From: Myoxocephalus aenaeus
Taxonomy: Eukaryota; Chordata; Actinopteri; Perciformes; Cottidae
Reading direction: 5' to 3'
Length of the DNA: 64,000 nucleotides
Assembly (NCBI GenBank): GCA_038501785.1
Contig: JBAMJR010000695.1
Coordinates: 10,001-74,000, forward strand
The notes beneath the pieces were generated by a model that ran no database searches, was not told the origin of the DNA, and worked only from the letters and a program-made list of their open reading frames with translations. Shown here piece after piece: positions 38,542 to 48,139 of the stretch. The first letter of the stretch is position 1; each line of letters starts with the position of its first letter. A program made the translations under genes and the position numbers.

Positions 38542-38572
<31 letters not shown>

Positions 38573-38643
38573 AGGTGGCTCACTACTTTGAGTGGATACG
38601 ACTTCATACCGGCTGGTCTACAGTCACCAAGTTCAACTCTTGA
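30081..38643 (+). CDS. cfi: Complement factor I, copy A (16 exons, catalytic Asp replaced by Asn)
   Basis: Exons 30081-30140, 30820-31001, 31250-31403, 31792-31855, 32040-32205, 32883-33055, 34680-34781, 34866-34976, 36378-36413, 36521-36541, 36812-36951, 37158-37261, 37758-37862, 37960-38135, 38223-38473, 38575-38643 give 637 residues in one consistent frame. Order: signal peptide (1-20), Pro/Thr-rich linker, FIMAC (CDLVFCRPWERCIEGRCSC), SRCR, LDLa1 (DDCGDNSDE), LDLa2, basic site RRFRR/VVGG, trypsin domain. Factor I is a secreted plasma protease that cleaves C3b and C4b with cofactors. Triad: His in ITAAHC and Ser in GDSGGP are present, but the Asp position reads YENNIAL, with Asn at 37,985-37,987. 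S1 Asp is kept (VDSCQGDSGGP). The exon 6 donor GTCAGC is weak. Activity is therefore uncertain. Confidence 0.94.
30262..30430. repeat. Interspersed repeat in cfi-A intron 1
   Basis: TTTATTTGTAGAGCGCATTT and CAAAGTGCTCCACATAAAA resemble a widespread fish LINE-derived repeat. The same copy lies at 48,321-48,489 in cfi-B. No coding part is seen. Confidence 0.35.
31521..31613. mobile_element. Possible piggyBac-type MITE, cfi-A intron 3
   Basis: TTAAACCAAAATGACCC on the left and GGGTCATTTTGACCCCAAGA followed by CAACACGAGGGTT on the right form an imperfect inverted repeat around (TA)n. Its ends look like the TTAACCC(T)-GTGTTGTCTT-type fish MITEs that insert at TTAA. The right TTAA is not intact. 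Confidence 0.4.
31914..32024. repeat. (TTC)n(TCC)n tract at the cfi-A exon 5 acceptor
   Basis: About 26 TTC/CTT followed by about 10 TCC triplets form an unbroken pyrimidine strand that ends 15 bp before the exon 5 acceptor (CACAG, 32,035-32,039). The tract can form triplex DNA and serves as an extreme polypyrimidine tract. The open frames here are poly-Phe or poly-Arg artefacts. Confidence 0.93.
32264..32766. mobile_element. Tc1/mariner-like relic in cfi-A intron 5
   Basis: The segment starts GTGGGTAAAATAAGTATTGA, as do terminal repeats of Tc1-like elements found in fish, and its interior has no open frame. A matching right terminus was not found because (TA)n follows. The same relic is at 50,337-50,840 in cfi-B. 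Confidence 0.45.
32777..32862. repeat. (TA)n microsatellite before cfi-A exon 6
   Basis: TA tract with two TG interruptions, ending 20 bp before the exon 6 acceptor. The cfi-B equivalent (50,850-50,889) is half as long. Confidence 0.92.
33285..34510. repeat. AT-rich degenerate repeat in cfi-A intron 6
   Basis: About 1.2 kb of TAATAATATATATAATAGTA-like units. The (TAT)n-type open frames on the minus strand (Ile/Tyr only) are artefacts. It is homologous to 24,735-25,200 and 51,300-52,660. Confidence 0.92.
35086..36233. repeat. 14-bp minisatellite in cfi-A intron 8, about 82 units
   Basis: Units CAGTTACCTCAGCC, CAGGTACCTCAGCC and CAGTTACCTCAGAC repeat for 1,148 bp. Since 42 is a multiple of both 14 and 3, the + strand stays open (470 codons); this is an intron, flanked by phase-1 exons at 34866-34976 and 36378-36413. 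Confidence 0.96.
36306..36351. repeat. (TA)n microsatellite before cfi-A exon 9
   Basis: TA tract about 27 bp before the exon 9 acceptor. The cfi-B copy (55,558-55,618) is longer. Confidence 0.92.
36590..36742 (+). mobile_element. LINE-type 3' tail in cfi-A intron 10
   Basis: The motif AAGTCCCTTTACGAGATTAA, followed by TAAAGTATCTATTTATCTG, has the form of a fish LINE 3' end (AATAAAGT plus short repeats). A copy is in cfi-B at 55,857-56,012. Confidence 0.4.
36745..36806. repeat. (TG)n microsatellite at cfi-A exon 11 acceptor
   Basis: About 30 TG dinucleotides end five bases before the exon 11 acceptor CCAG (36,808-36,811). In cfi-B the tract (56,014-56,048) is about 17 copies. Confidence 0.93.
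37305..37640. repeat. About 37-bp minisatellite in cfi-A intron 12
   Basis: Units contain GTACTTTATACTGTACTACA and CTCAGAGGTACAT. About eight units are present; cfi-B has one more (56,565-56,920). Confidence 0.88.
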
Positions 38644-38806
38644 TGAGGCACACACCTCATAGCCGATTATTAGTTCACTGACTTTATTAAAAGTGTTTTG
38701 TACTAGAGAGTTTGATGCAGCATCCTACTGATATTAGGCCACTAAATAGAACACAGGCACATTTACACTGAGGTGGAACCTGAAATGTTGATTAATGTCT
38801 CTGGTA

Positions 38807-38812
38807 AATAAA
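38807..38812 (+). terminator. Polyadenylation signal AATAAA of cfi-A
   Basis: The first canonical AATAAA after the stop, 164 bp downstream of TGA. It lies 77 bp before the antisense gypsy element, so the cfi 3' UTR probably ends just before it. Confidence 0.6.
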
Positions 38813-38888
38813 AAAAGAAATAGAAACAAATGAATATAATGACTTTTTCTGTTTCTATGGATCACAAATACTGATATTTATACACTAT

Positions 38889-39072
38889 TGTAGGAGCGAG
38901 TAAACAAACGACGAGGCGAGTATTCCCTTTGGCCGTAGGTTGCGGTCGTTTATTTACCTCCCAACCACATGTCACACATTCACTTCCTGGTGCCCTTTAA
39001 CCCCCTCGTGTCACCCGGTTTACGCCCCTTCTCTTAAAGGGGCCTCGTGTATTCGACCCCTAGTCCCCTACA
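38889..39072 (-). repeat. Gypsy 3' LTR, copy A (184 bp)
   Basis: On the minus strand it runs from TGTAGGGGACTAGGG to CTCGCTCCTACA (TG...CA ends), with AATAAA inside. It is 74 bp longer than its 5' partner. Confidence 0.93.
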
Positions 39073-39092
39073 TGCCTCCCCCCAGAATTCAC

Positions 39093-40493
39093 CTAGCCCC
39101 CAAGAAACCTCGGGGCCCGAACCAGCCGACCAGCCCGACTCCGTGTCTCTGGTGCCGGGGGCAGGACCCCCGTTGAGGGAACCCTCCCGGTCTTGTCATG
39201 GGGAGGCGGGAGGGCACGAGGCCACCCGCGCTGTGGGGGTTCAGCCAACCCTACCGGTTGGTCCAGGTCCAGATGCGGCGGTTTAAGGCGGTCCACCGAC
39301 ACGTACTCCAGCCGGCCGCCCATGTCGATCTTGCAGGTCTTGTCCCCAGTCTCCAGCACCCGGAATGGCCTGACGTAGGGGGGCTGAAAGGTCCTGGTGA
39401 ACAAACACGTACTCCGCTGACTTGAGGCTGGACGGGACGTACGACCGTGGAAGGCCGTGCTGCGACGTGGGCACCGGTCTGAACAGCCTGGCTTTTTCCA
39501 GGAGCGCTTCCCGCTGCTGGGTCGCAGACCAAGGGTCGGTGACTTCGGGGATAAACTCCCCTGGGACCCGCAGCGGCTGTCCATAAACAAGCTCGGCAGA
39601 TGAAGCCTGCAGATCGTCCTTGGGGGCTGTCCTCAGGCCCAACATGACCCATGGAAGCCTATCCACCCACCCGCTGTCTTTGAGGCTGGCACGGAGGGCA
39701 GCTTTCATAGAGCGATGGAACCGCTCGCATAAACCATTAGCCTGCGGGTGGTAGGCCGTGGTGCGATGGAGCTTCACCCCTAGGCTTCCTGCAACAGTAT
39801 TCCAAAGCTCTGAGGTAAACTGTGGGCCTCGGTCCGAGGAGACGTCAGCTGGGTCTCCGAACCTGGCGACCCAGGTCTGAATAAAAACCCGAGCCACCTC
39901 ATCCGCCGTTGTTGACGACAACGGAACAGCTTCTGGCCAGCGAGTGGTTCGGTCCACCGTAGTGAGGAGATGTGTGAAACCCCGGGATGGGGGCAAAGGT
40001 CCGACTAAGTCCTTTAGACTATGATCAAACCTCCTCTCTGGTACCGAGAACTGCGCTAATGGGGCTTTTATGTGACGGTGGACCTTAGCACGCTGGCACA
40101 CCACACATGTCCCGGCCCACTTTCGCACATCCTTTTTCAGCCCATGCCAAACGAACTTGGCTGCCACCAATTTCTGAGATGCCCGCTTGCCAGGGTGTGA
40201 CAGACCATGTATCGCCTCAAAAATCTGTTGCCTCCAACCGTTGGGAACCACCGGCCGTGGCTGGCCTGTGGAGACGTCACACAGGAGAGTTGTGCCAGCC
40301 TCGCCAAACGGAACGTCCTCCAATTGCAGCCCTGTCTCTGCCGTCCTCAATTCCTGAACGCCTGGGTCTGCAACCTGCTGTGCGGCCATCTTGTCATAGT
40401 CCACTCCCAACTGGACGGCCCCGGCGATGGCCCTGGAGATACAGTCCGCAACCAGGTTTTCTTTGCCCGCGACATGCTGCAGATCTGACATGC
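39093..40493 (-). pseudogene. Gypsy integrase region, copy A (frameshifted)
   Basis: Carries the HHCC zinc finger (HGLSHPGKRASQKL, CVVCQRAK) and the DDE core with SSDRGPQFTSELWN and AYHPQANGLCERFH. Compared with copy B it lacks 13 bp near 39,391, which shifts the frame C-terminal of the core, and has a small replacement just before the first core Asp (near 40,010-40,022). Confidence 0.9.
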
Positions 40494-41731
40494 TGCAGAT
40501 CTGTAGTAAACTCTGATATGAAGGCGAGCTGGCGCTGCTGGCGTGCGGACCATGGTTCGGCTCTCTTTGCCATGGCAAATGTCAGCGGCTTGTGGTCCAC
40601 AAACGCGGTGAACTGCCGGGCCTCCAGCAAGAATCGAAAATGCCGAATGGCCAGAAAGAGGCCGAGGAGCTCCCGATCGAAAGTGCTGTACTTCCGTTCA
40701 TTCGGGCGCAACTGCCGACTGAAGAAAGCGAGCGGTTGCCACGCCCCCTTCACCCACTGTTCGTGCACCGTGCCCACCGCGTAGTCCGAAGTGTCTGTGG
40801 TGATGGCGATGGGAGCTTTAGGTGATGGGTGTGCCAGCATCGTTGAGTCTGCCAGAGCCCTTTTAGCATCCACAAACGCCCGTTCCCTCTCTTCGTTCCA
40901 GTCCACCGCCTGTCTGCTGGCCATGCCCTTCAGGGCTTCGTATAGTGGCCGCATCAATTGCGCTGCTCGGGGAATAAAGCGATGGTAAAAATGTACCATC
41001 CCTAAAAACTCCTGCAGGGCCTTCACTGTGAGTGGGCGTGCAAAGTTACTCACCGCCTCCACCTTTGAAGGGAGGGGAACCGCCCTGTCCTCCGTGATGC
41101 GGTGTCCCAGAAAGTCCATGGTGGTTAATCCAAACAGGCACTTAGCCGAGTTGATGATCAACCCGTGCTGGCTGAGACGGTCGAACAATATCTGTAGGTG
41201 AGCTATATGCTCGGCCCTTGACGAACTGGCCACCAGGATGTCGTCCAGGTACACAAACAGGAACGGCAGGTCCCTCAGTACCGTGTCCATCAGGCGTTGA
41301 AAAGTCTGTGCTGCATTTTTAAGGCCAAATGGCATCCTCAGGAACTCGAACAGGCCGAACGGAGTGCTCACCGCCGTCTTGGGAATGTCTGGCGGCTGCA
41401 CGGGCACCTGGTGGTAACCTCGCATCAGGTCCACCTTCGAAAACACCACACTGTCCACCAAGTGGGCAGAAAAGTCTTGAATATGTGGAACCGGGTAGCG
41501 GTCCAGGACTGTTGCTTCGTTAAGCCGGCGGTAATCACCGCACGGGCGCCACCCACCCCCAGGCTTCGGTGCAATATGCAGGGGTGAAGCCCATGGACTG
41601 TTAGAGCGGCGAACAATACCCAGGTGCTCCATGTTTTCGAACTCGGCCTTGGCGATGGTGAGCTTTGCCGGGTCCAGGCGCCGGGCCCGGGCATGTACCG
41701 GTGGGCCGGTGGTAGAGATGTGATGCTCCAC
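40473..41731 (-). pseudogene. Gypsy reverse transcriptase and RNase H, copy A
   Basis: RT motifs FSKVDLMRGYHQVPV, MPFGLKNAAQTF and FVYLDDILV are followed by RNase H motifs DTSDYAVGT and TFDRELLGL. A 16-bp tandem duplication (GACATGCTGCAGATCT twice, 40,468-40,499) absent from copy B shifts the frame before integrase. The RT frame is also offset from the protease fragment upstream in all copies. Confidence 0.9.
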
Positions 41732-42031
41732 CCATGCTTGACCGTGGAGGACGAGAAGGTGGGCTGCGTGAGGTCCGGGAACTTGGCCAGCAGCTGCAGA
41801 AACTCCTCAGCCGCTGTCAGCATGCTAGTCAACCTGGTAGAGCCCGCTCCACTTAGCGTACATGGGTAAGAACAAAAAGTCACAGCATTTATCAGGCGGC
41901 GGCCTTTGACGTCCACCAATAATCCATAAGCGCACAGAAAATTCGCGCCCAGCAGGGGAACGGCAATTTTGGCAGTGACAAAGTGCCAACTAAAATGCTG
42001 CCCCATAAGCTCCAGCTCCAGGCACCGTGTC

Positions 42032-42395
42032 CCAAAAAGTCTGGCTTGTGTCTTCCTAGCAAAGCCAACATTTTGTCCATTAACTCCGACGGCTTGCTGT
42101 CGCCGAGGCCGCTCAGCGCAAGCAACCGGCGAGCCCGCTCAGGGTCCGACAGTCCGAAAATCTTCAACAGCATGCTTTTCAAAACAACGTACTTGTCTCT
42201 CTCTGGCGGATCTTCCAGAATGCTCACCACTCTGCCTGCTGTCGAACTGCCGAGGGCCGCCACGACATAGTAGTACTTTGTAGCGTCCGCTGTAATGTCT
42301 CTGAGGGCGAACTGCGCTTCCGTTTGAGCAAACCACACCGATGCTTGCGACTCCCAAAACTCTGGCTGCTTGAGTGAAACCGCGTGCGTCGTCAT
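42032..42395 (-). pseudogene. Gypsy gag fragment, copy A
   Basis: Starts at the ATG at 42,395 just inside the primer-binding region, is 121 residues long and ends at the same internal deletion as in the other copies. Confidence 0.82.
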
Positions 42396-42435
42396 CTTCT
42401 CTCTGGAAACGTCCAGTAGAGACCAGGGTCACCAA

Positions 42436-42545
42436 TATAGGAGCGAGTAAACAAACGACGAGGCGCCCTTTAACCCCCTCGTGTCACCCGGGTTACGCCC
42501 CTTCTCTTAAAGGGGCCTTGTGTATTCGACCCCTTGTCCCGTACA
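42436..42545 (-). repeat. Gypsy 5' LTR, copy A (110 bp)
   Basis: Same 74-bp internal deletion as units 1 and B. Its inner terminal dinucleotide reads TA where the 3' LTR has CA (minus strand), so the ends are no longer canonical. Confidence 0.88.
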
Positions 42546-42628
42546 CTATGACATTTTACAACACTACAACGAGGAAATTGGGCAAGTCGGTTTCTAGAAC
42601 TGTCAATAACAGTTTCATTAGTATTGCA

Positions 42629-42630
<2 letters not shown>

Positions 42631-42686
<56 letters not shown>
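42631..42686. repeat. (TA)n microsatellite at the left end of the hAT remnant, unit A
   Basis: About 28 TA dinucleotides; unit 1 has about 14 (27,110-27,139) and unit B about 33 (63,905-63,971). Confidence 0.92.
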
Positions 42687-42688
<2 letters not shown>

Positions 42689-43351
42689 GCCGTCAGGGCC
42701 AGCCAAGCCTTCACTGATGGCCTAAACAGAATAGCTATTTTATAATTTAATTGTTTTTGAAGACAACATGTATTATAATTATTTTCCCCTATCAGCTTAT
42801 TTTCTCATTGCACAGCTCCTGTCTCCTGTCTCTATGGAAGAAGAGCGACCAGAGGCCTTCTAGGTAGCCTTTGCAGATTAAAGTACATGGGGACGTTATC
42901 GTGATTGTCATGGACTTCAACCAATCAGATCTTTAGTTTGACATGCTGGGCGTATTCTTTGACATGCCTGCACCTGCAAGGTGACCTGGAAGTACGTCAG
43001 CACTAACATGTGCTGTGATTGGTCAGTGGGCCAGCATGACTTCTGTCAACAAAAAGCTAGCTAGCTGCTAGCAGAACTCAGTAGTAGTAAGAAGAGTTCA
43101 GTCTGAAACATAAGAGAAGTTATGACATGTTTAGTGTTTTGCTTGGTGTAGTTTTTTAACACGCAATGGCTGAAGGAGGAGAAACAGACTTGCTGGTGGA
43201 TTTACTGACAACGCTTTTCTCACGGTTATGGGCATGTTTGGCGGTGACGATCCCAATATCGACTGCCACTGTCGAGCGGACATTTTCAGCCCTAAAACGC
43301 ATGGAAACTTATTCTAGGAATGCAACTGGGAGGCTCGTCTGGTCCATGGCC
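42687..43351. mobile_element. hAT remnant, unit A (left half only)
   Basis: Collinear with 27,140-28,03x but without the SINE. It keeps the transposase fragment TATVERTFSALKRMETYSRN and stops at 43,351, where ERV-like sequence begins. Confidence 0.75.
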
Positions 43352-44046
43352 ACACATGGTCACATGATCACTTGATGTCTGCCCTTCCTGGTAGTCCCTC
43401 TCCTTGCGTCTCGGAACTCTTCCTGTAGTCTGCTGCTCTTGGGAGTGGTCTGCACTTCGATTTACAATTAATTCTGCTGGCATGGATATTTTGCCAGTGA
43501 AATCAAAGCTTAGGGGCTGTTGTTGAGATGGAGGGGAGTTTGGTATGGGTTGATTCCTTAATCTGGCTCCTGCTTCCCATGGTGTGGTGCTCGGTTGTGC
43601 AAACAGGTTTGAATTGGGGTTCGGGGAAGTGTTCTGACGAAAGTTTTCAGAATGTGTCGGGAATGGGCCTGATAAGGAGTTTGTAGAATGGACCAGGGCC
43701 GCTCTTTCGATGAAGGGGCTTGTAGGAGGGCTCGGAGCTGGGTTCGCAGGTGGAGTTACGACATCATCCCAAGTTTCCTCCTGCCTTCTGTCTGCGATAT
43801 CTTTCCCTGCCAACTCTACTTTGAGCAGTAAAAGATCTCTAGCTGTCTGTTCTATTGTTTTGCCATCCTCTCTTCCTTGGTGGGCCCCTCCAGGCTTGTT
43901 ACATCAAGTAAACCCTCAGCATGCCATTCTTGGATGTGTTTTCTCAGTCTCCTGTCTGCTTTTCCCTGTAATTCGTCGATCGTCATTCTCAGGGCTGCAT
44001 CGCAGGCTTCATTAACCCACGCTGGGATATTCATTGGACTAGACAT
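43352..44046 (-). pseudogene. Gag-like open frame of the ERV fragment
   Basis: The frame starts at the ATG at 44,046 (MSSPMNIPAWVNEACDAALR), is interrupted by a stop near 43,855 and continues in another frame to 43,352. The second half is Pro/Ser/Thr/Gln-rich, as gag linkers often are. The gag identity rests on position after LTR and primer-binding site, not on a recognised domain. Confidence 0.45.
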
Positions 44047-45652
44047 CTTGGAAGAATCAGGTGCTGACTTTGGCTTATATAAGGAAATGTAAATGTAGAA
44101 ATAAAATAACAAACAATATGTGTCTAACGTGCGAATGTGGTGTAGTTGGAGGAATACAATTGGTTAAAGTTATGGGGAAAAAATGCTTCACACTGCCAGA
44201 GCTGGTAAAAGGGAAAAAAGTTCACTGCAATCAACCTGGCCAAAGGGAACACAATATCACACTGCGATTGAATAATAATGCATGCCAGTATGATGTTTAC
44301 AAAACTACAATTGTTCAAAAAATGAAAAATTATTAATTTGCCAAAATGTTTATTAATATACAACTATAGTTAATATCCTCTCTATTCTTTATAATGTGTA
44401 AATGTTTTAATCCATTAGCATCTATGCTGTTTGAAGTATGTGTCAGCTGTGTGTGTAAACAATCTTGTTATTGTTCTACCCCAACTTTGAGTGTCAGTGT
44501 CAGTGAGGAAATACTCCTCCAACCTCTAGAGGCGCTATTATTTAAGATAAAGTACCCTCCTTTCCTGTTTCCTTTCCTCGACTCTTAGCACATGAGGTGC
44601 CACGTTTTTTTACCTTCCCCCTTTGCTTCCAACTTTCTAATCGCTTTTCAAATCAGTCTATCACATTCACAACTTGACTTCTGTGTATTCTCCTCTAATT
44701 AGTTATAACCTCGTTTTCTAGCTTTCTTGCCGCAGGTAGCTTCCCAGCTCTCGGCTTATTCAGATCTATAATTTATGGTGCATATGTTCAGATCCTAGGG
44801 GTTATTCTCGGGGTATTAGAGACTATTAAGAACCTGCCGATTCAAAACGTAATTCTAAACATATGCCGTATCAGTAATCCCTACTGTAAAATATTTCATA
44901 TATACAGGCCTGCACGGTCTTATTAACCTGAACAATTCTGGCACCTTACTGCAAATCTGCACCTATACACGTGATACTATACCGCGTAATATAACTATTG
45001 CGGTAGTTCATTTAGAATCAATTGTGCTTGAATATTCAGAAAGAAAGGAAAAAAGAAAAGCATTCAGCCATGCATCGCCGCCATTGCTACACCCACTGCT
45101 ACACCCACGTGTCCTCACGTTCTCAGACACAAATCTACACAAAACACAGCTGATACCACGTTTTACAAAAACGCACGCAGTCTTTCATTCAACATATAAT
45201 TATTACAAACCGCACGTATTACACATCAAGTACATTCAATCTTACGTACAACTCAAAAACACAGAGCCGCCTTTGCAGGACCCGGCGGAACCCGTGTCTC
45301 CCAACTTCCTCAAACACTGCTTTCTGTCGTTCAAACAAAGCTTTACTCTCACACACTGCTAGCTTTCATACACATAACATACAAAACATAAGCCGACTAT
45401 CATTTCACTCTCAACAATTATACTATGTCGTGTTTTCACGCTAATAATTTAAAATCCACGTCTGACCGGCCTCTCCCCCACTCACGACTAATTTTCCTAT
45501 TTCTACCTATGTAAGGTTCGATCAAACAGGTCCTTAAATACCTTTATTTGCTGAGGCCTCTCGTGAGTAGAGCGAGGAGATCCCCGTGGTAAATCCGAAT
45601 GGTTTACCCTGCATCAAGACTCCAGCAGAATCACGACGGGGTCTACCAAAAC
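44047..45652 (-). other. ERV leader region, no gene recognised
   Basis: About 1.6 kb between the LTR and the gag-like start. Short open frames on both strands lack any recognisable motif. The length is unusual for a retroviral leader and might include a later insertion. Confidence 0.4.
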
Positions 45653-46824
45653 TGTTGGGTTTAAATTCTGGGAGGGGATGCAGGGAATAAGGTCCAGGGT
45701 CCAAAGAAGTTATGATAAAAGAATATTTAATAAAAAGTGATAGACAGTATAGGTTCTGATGACTCTGGGAGTGATGCGGGAAATAATGTCCTAGGTCCGA
45801 AAGTTATGATAAAAGAATATTTAATAATAAGTGAAATGATAGAACAGGTTATGCTTTCGATCGATCGAGCTGTTTTCTAATCCACCAGTGCACTTCTCGC
45901 CTGGAGTTCCTCCTTCGTCGGTGGTGGCCAGAAAAGAGGCTGTTCGTATAGGAAACGTTAGTGTTGTCTCCTTGGGGGCTTAGAGCCCCCCCCTTTTCTT
46001 CTTCTTCTTCTTCTTCTTCGGTCTTCCTCGGTGGGTTCTTGAAGTCAGTTCTCCAGCTCCGCCCCTCAGGCGAACAAGAGAACTACAATTCCTTAAAGCG
46101 ACCGTGCATGCAGCATCTAACATTTTAATCATTAATAAAAGCAGTGACCTACATATGCATGTCATTCATAATAATATCCCTTATTAATTATCATATTCCA
46201 TGCATTGTAATGTACACCCAACAACTTCTAATTTGTACAAAGTCCAAAAATGACAATCTAGGTTCTAAAAACCCTACAACAGACAGCTTATGCTTTCGAT
46301 CGAGCTCCCTTTTCTCCACCAGCGATCTCCCAGGGCACACGCAGGTCCACTCCGTCGCTAGTGGCCGGAAAAAGAGACCGCTCGTACCTCATACAGTTAA
46401 CTTTATATCATCCATGGAGCCCAGAGCCCTCCCTCTCATTAACATTCCGGCGTACACACCTCCGGTTGCAGCTTAACCCGCTATTTGCCCGCACTAAAGT
46501 GACGGAGCCCCTTCTTCTTCTTCTTCTGCTGACCGGTAGAGTCTCGAAAGTCAATTCTTCAGCTCCGCCACCTCAGGCGAACAAGAGAACTACTATTCCT
46601 TAAAGCGACAGTACATGCAGCATGCAGCACCTAACATCCATTCATACATTAATCATTTCACAGTAAATTAAAGTGACCTTCATATGCATACAATTACAAA
46701 TCCTTCATAATAATATCCCTTATTAATTATCATTTTTCATGCATTGTAATGTACACACAAACAACTTCTCATTTTACATTGTGCAAAGTCCAAATTTGAC
46801 AAACTACGTTCTAAAAACCCTACA
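45653..46824 (-). repeat. ERV 5' LTR (1,172 bp) with internal tandem duplication
   Basis: On the minus strand it begins TGTAGGGTTTTTAGAACG and ends TTTAAACCCAACA. Within it a block of roughly 430-500 bp occurs twice (about 45,850-46,285 and 46,287-46,810; both include GCTTTCGATCGAGCT, a CTTCTT run, CAGGCGAACAAGAGAACTAC and TTCTAAAAACCCTACA). A shorter block near 45,690-45,830 (AGTTATGATAAAAGAATATT) is also doubled. Confidence 0.72.
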
Positions 46825-47040
46825 CCGTCAAGAGAAACTATTTCTATATATAAACTATTACGCCGAATTCTGTATCTATAACAAGCGTGTTTTTGTTAGC
46901 TAACGAAATACTTATTTTCACTCTTTCCTACTTTGTACTTTTGTCCCGCAAATAATGCATAACAATTCTAATAAGGTTTTATCTTATGTTGATAGATATG
47001 TATTTATGACTTGAATTTCAAATATTGAAATGTTTTGCAG

Positions 47041-47098
47041 GAAGAGAAAGAAGGCGAGTTTGTATATTATGTATTTAAAATGTTGTATTTTGAATACA
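47041..47098 (+). other. Exon-like segment, unit A/B copy (shortened)
   Basis: Copy of the segment at 29,021 with the same acceptor TGTTTTGCAG, but only about 19 codons before (CA)n. The rest is deleted, which argues against it being a needed exon. Confidence 0.2.
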
Positions 47099-47099
47099 C

Positions 47100-47103
<4 letters not shown>

Positions 47104-47186
<83 letters not shown>

Positions 47187-47229
47187 CACACACACACAGA
47201 GCATGTCCCTCGTAGTGATTCATCCTATT

Positions 47230-47279
<50 letters not shown>
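47104..47279. repeat. (CA)n and (TG)n tracts upstream of cfi-B
   Basis: A (CA)n tract at 47,104-47,198 with one CG step, and a (TG)n tract at 47,234-47,279, are separated by a short unique segment. Together they could pair as an inverted repeat. Confidence 0.92.
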
Positions 47280-47283
<4 letters not shown>

Positions 47284-47619
47284 GATCTTTGTGGTTGTGT
47301 GTAAATTCAGGAAAACCCAGAAGTCCGACCGATGAGTTCATGACTATTTTGCAACGTTTTGTTTTTATTGACACAATGTTGAACATTAACTCATTTGTAC
47401 TTCCATGTGTTCTGTCCAGCAGACATGTTGACTTGACTCGTGGTATTAATACACGTATTGTTTAATGTCCGTGTCCCCATAAACCAGCGGGGGCGGTACC
47501 TGAACGTGTCATGGACATTTCATTGGTTCATGCTTTCCGGACAACTTTGAGTCTCCAAGTCACCTGACCTTTTTATTCTCGACTCGAGAATGAAGCACAC
47601 ACAGCCGGGTTCATTTTGC

Positions 47620-47899
47620 AACCTTCAGTGCTGAGTCACGACCTTCAGTGCTGAGTCACGACCTTCAATGCCGAGTCACGACCTTCAATGCTGAGTCACG
47701 ACCTTCAGTGCTGAGTCACGATCTTCAGCGCCGAGTCACGAACTTCAGTGCCGAGTCACGACCTTCAATGCCGAGTCACGACCTTCAGCGCCAAGTCTTG
47801 ACCTTCAGTGCGAAGTCACAACCTTCAGCGCAGAGTCACAAACTTCAGCGCAGATTCCTGATCTTCAGTGCAGAGTTATGACCTTCAGTGCCGAGTCAC
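47620..47899. repeat. 20-bp tandem repeat with TGAGTCA motifs upstream of cfi-B (14 units)
   Basis: Three more units than the cfi-A array, with four perfect TGAGTCA motifs (units 1, 2, 4 and 5) against two. It ends about 240 bp before the start codon. Confidence 0.82.
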
Positions 47900-48139
47900 T
47901 GCGCCGCCCACGTATTTGTTTCCATGTGCTTACTGGAATATAGGCTGTGTCCACAGTGACAAGCCGAGCTAATGATTGATAGATTGATTGATTGATGACA
48001 TCAGTGGACACATCGCTCCTTTGCAGACAGAACAACTATCTCTCCGTCCGTTTCTGCTGCTGTTGCCGTGCGATACGTTTTATTATCTCGTCTGAGTCGT
48101 TTACTCTTCCGTCCTTCAGGACCTTCGTCTGTAAACAAG

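Larger units (their letters stand above)
38889..42545 (-). mobile_element. Defective Ty3/gypsy retrotransposon, copy A
   Basis: Complete end to end: 3' LTR 38889-39072, polypurine tract (GGGGGGAGG on the minus strand, 39,075-39,083), pol, gag, primer-binding region TTGGTGACCC at 42,426-42,435, 5' LTR 42436-42545. A 4-bp target duplication CTAT flanks it (38,885-38,888 and 42,546-42,549). Gag C-terminus and protease N-terminus are deleted and pol has two further frameshifts. It lies 246 bp past the cfi-A stop in convergent orientation. There is no chromodomain after integrase. Confidence 0.95.
43352..46824 (-). mobile_element. Endogenous-retrovirus-like fragment (5' LTR, leader, gag start)
   Basis: This stretch replaces the sequence equivalent to about 28,035-28,802 of unit 1. 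On the minus strand it consists of a 1.17-kb LTR, a primer-binding site resembling tRNA-Trp (TGGTAGACCCCGTCGTGATT against the tRNA-derived TGGTGACCCCGACGTGATT, one extra base and one mismatch), a 1.6-kb leader without recognisable genes, and a gag-like frame that ends at the hAT junction. Pol, env and a 3' LTR are absent. The class of retrovirus is not recognised. Confidence 0.7.

Noticed and set aside
38029..38571. 180-residue Arg-rich frame overlapping the protease exons (also 57,309-57,869)
   Set aside because: It is an alternative frame of GC-rich cfi exons 14-15 and reads through introns.
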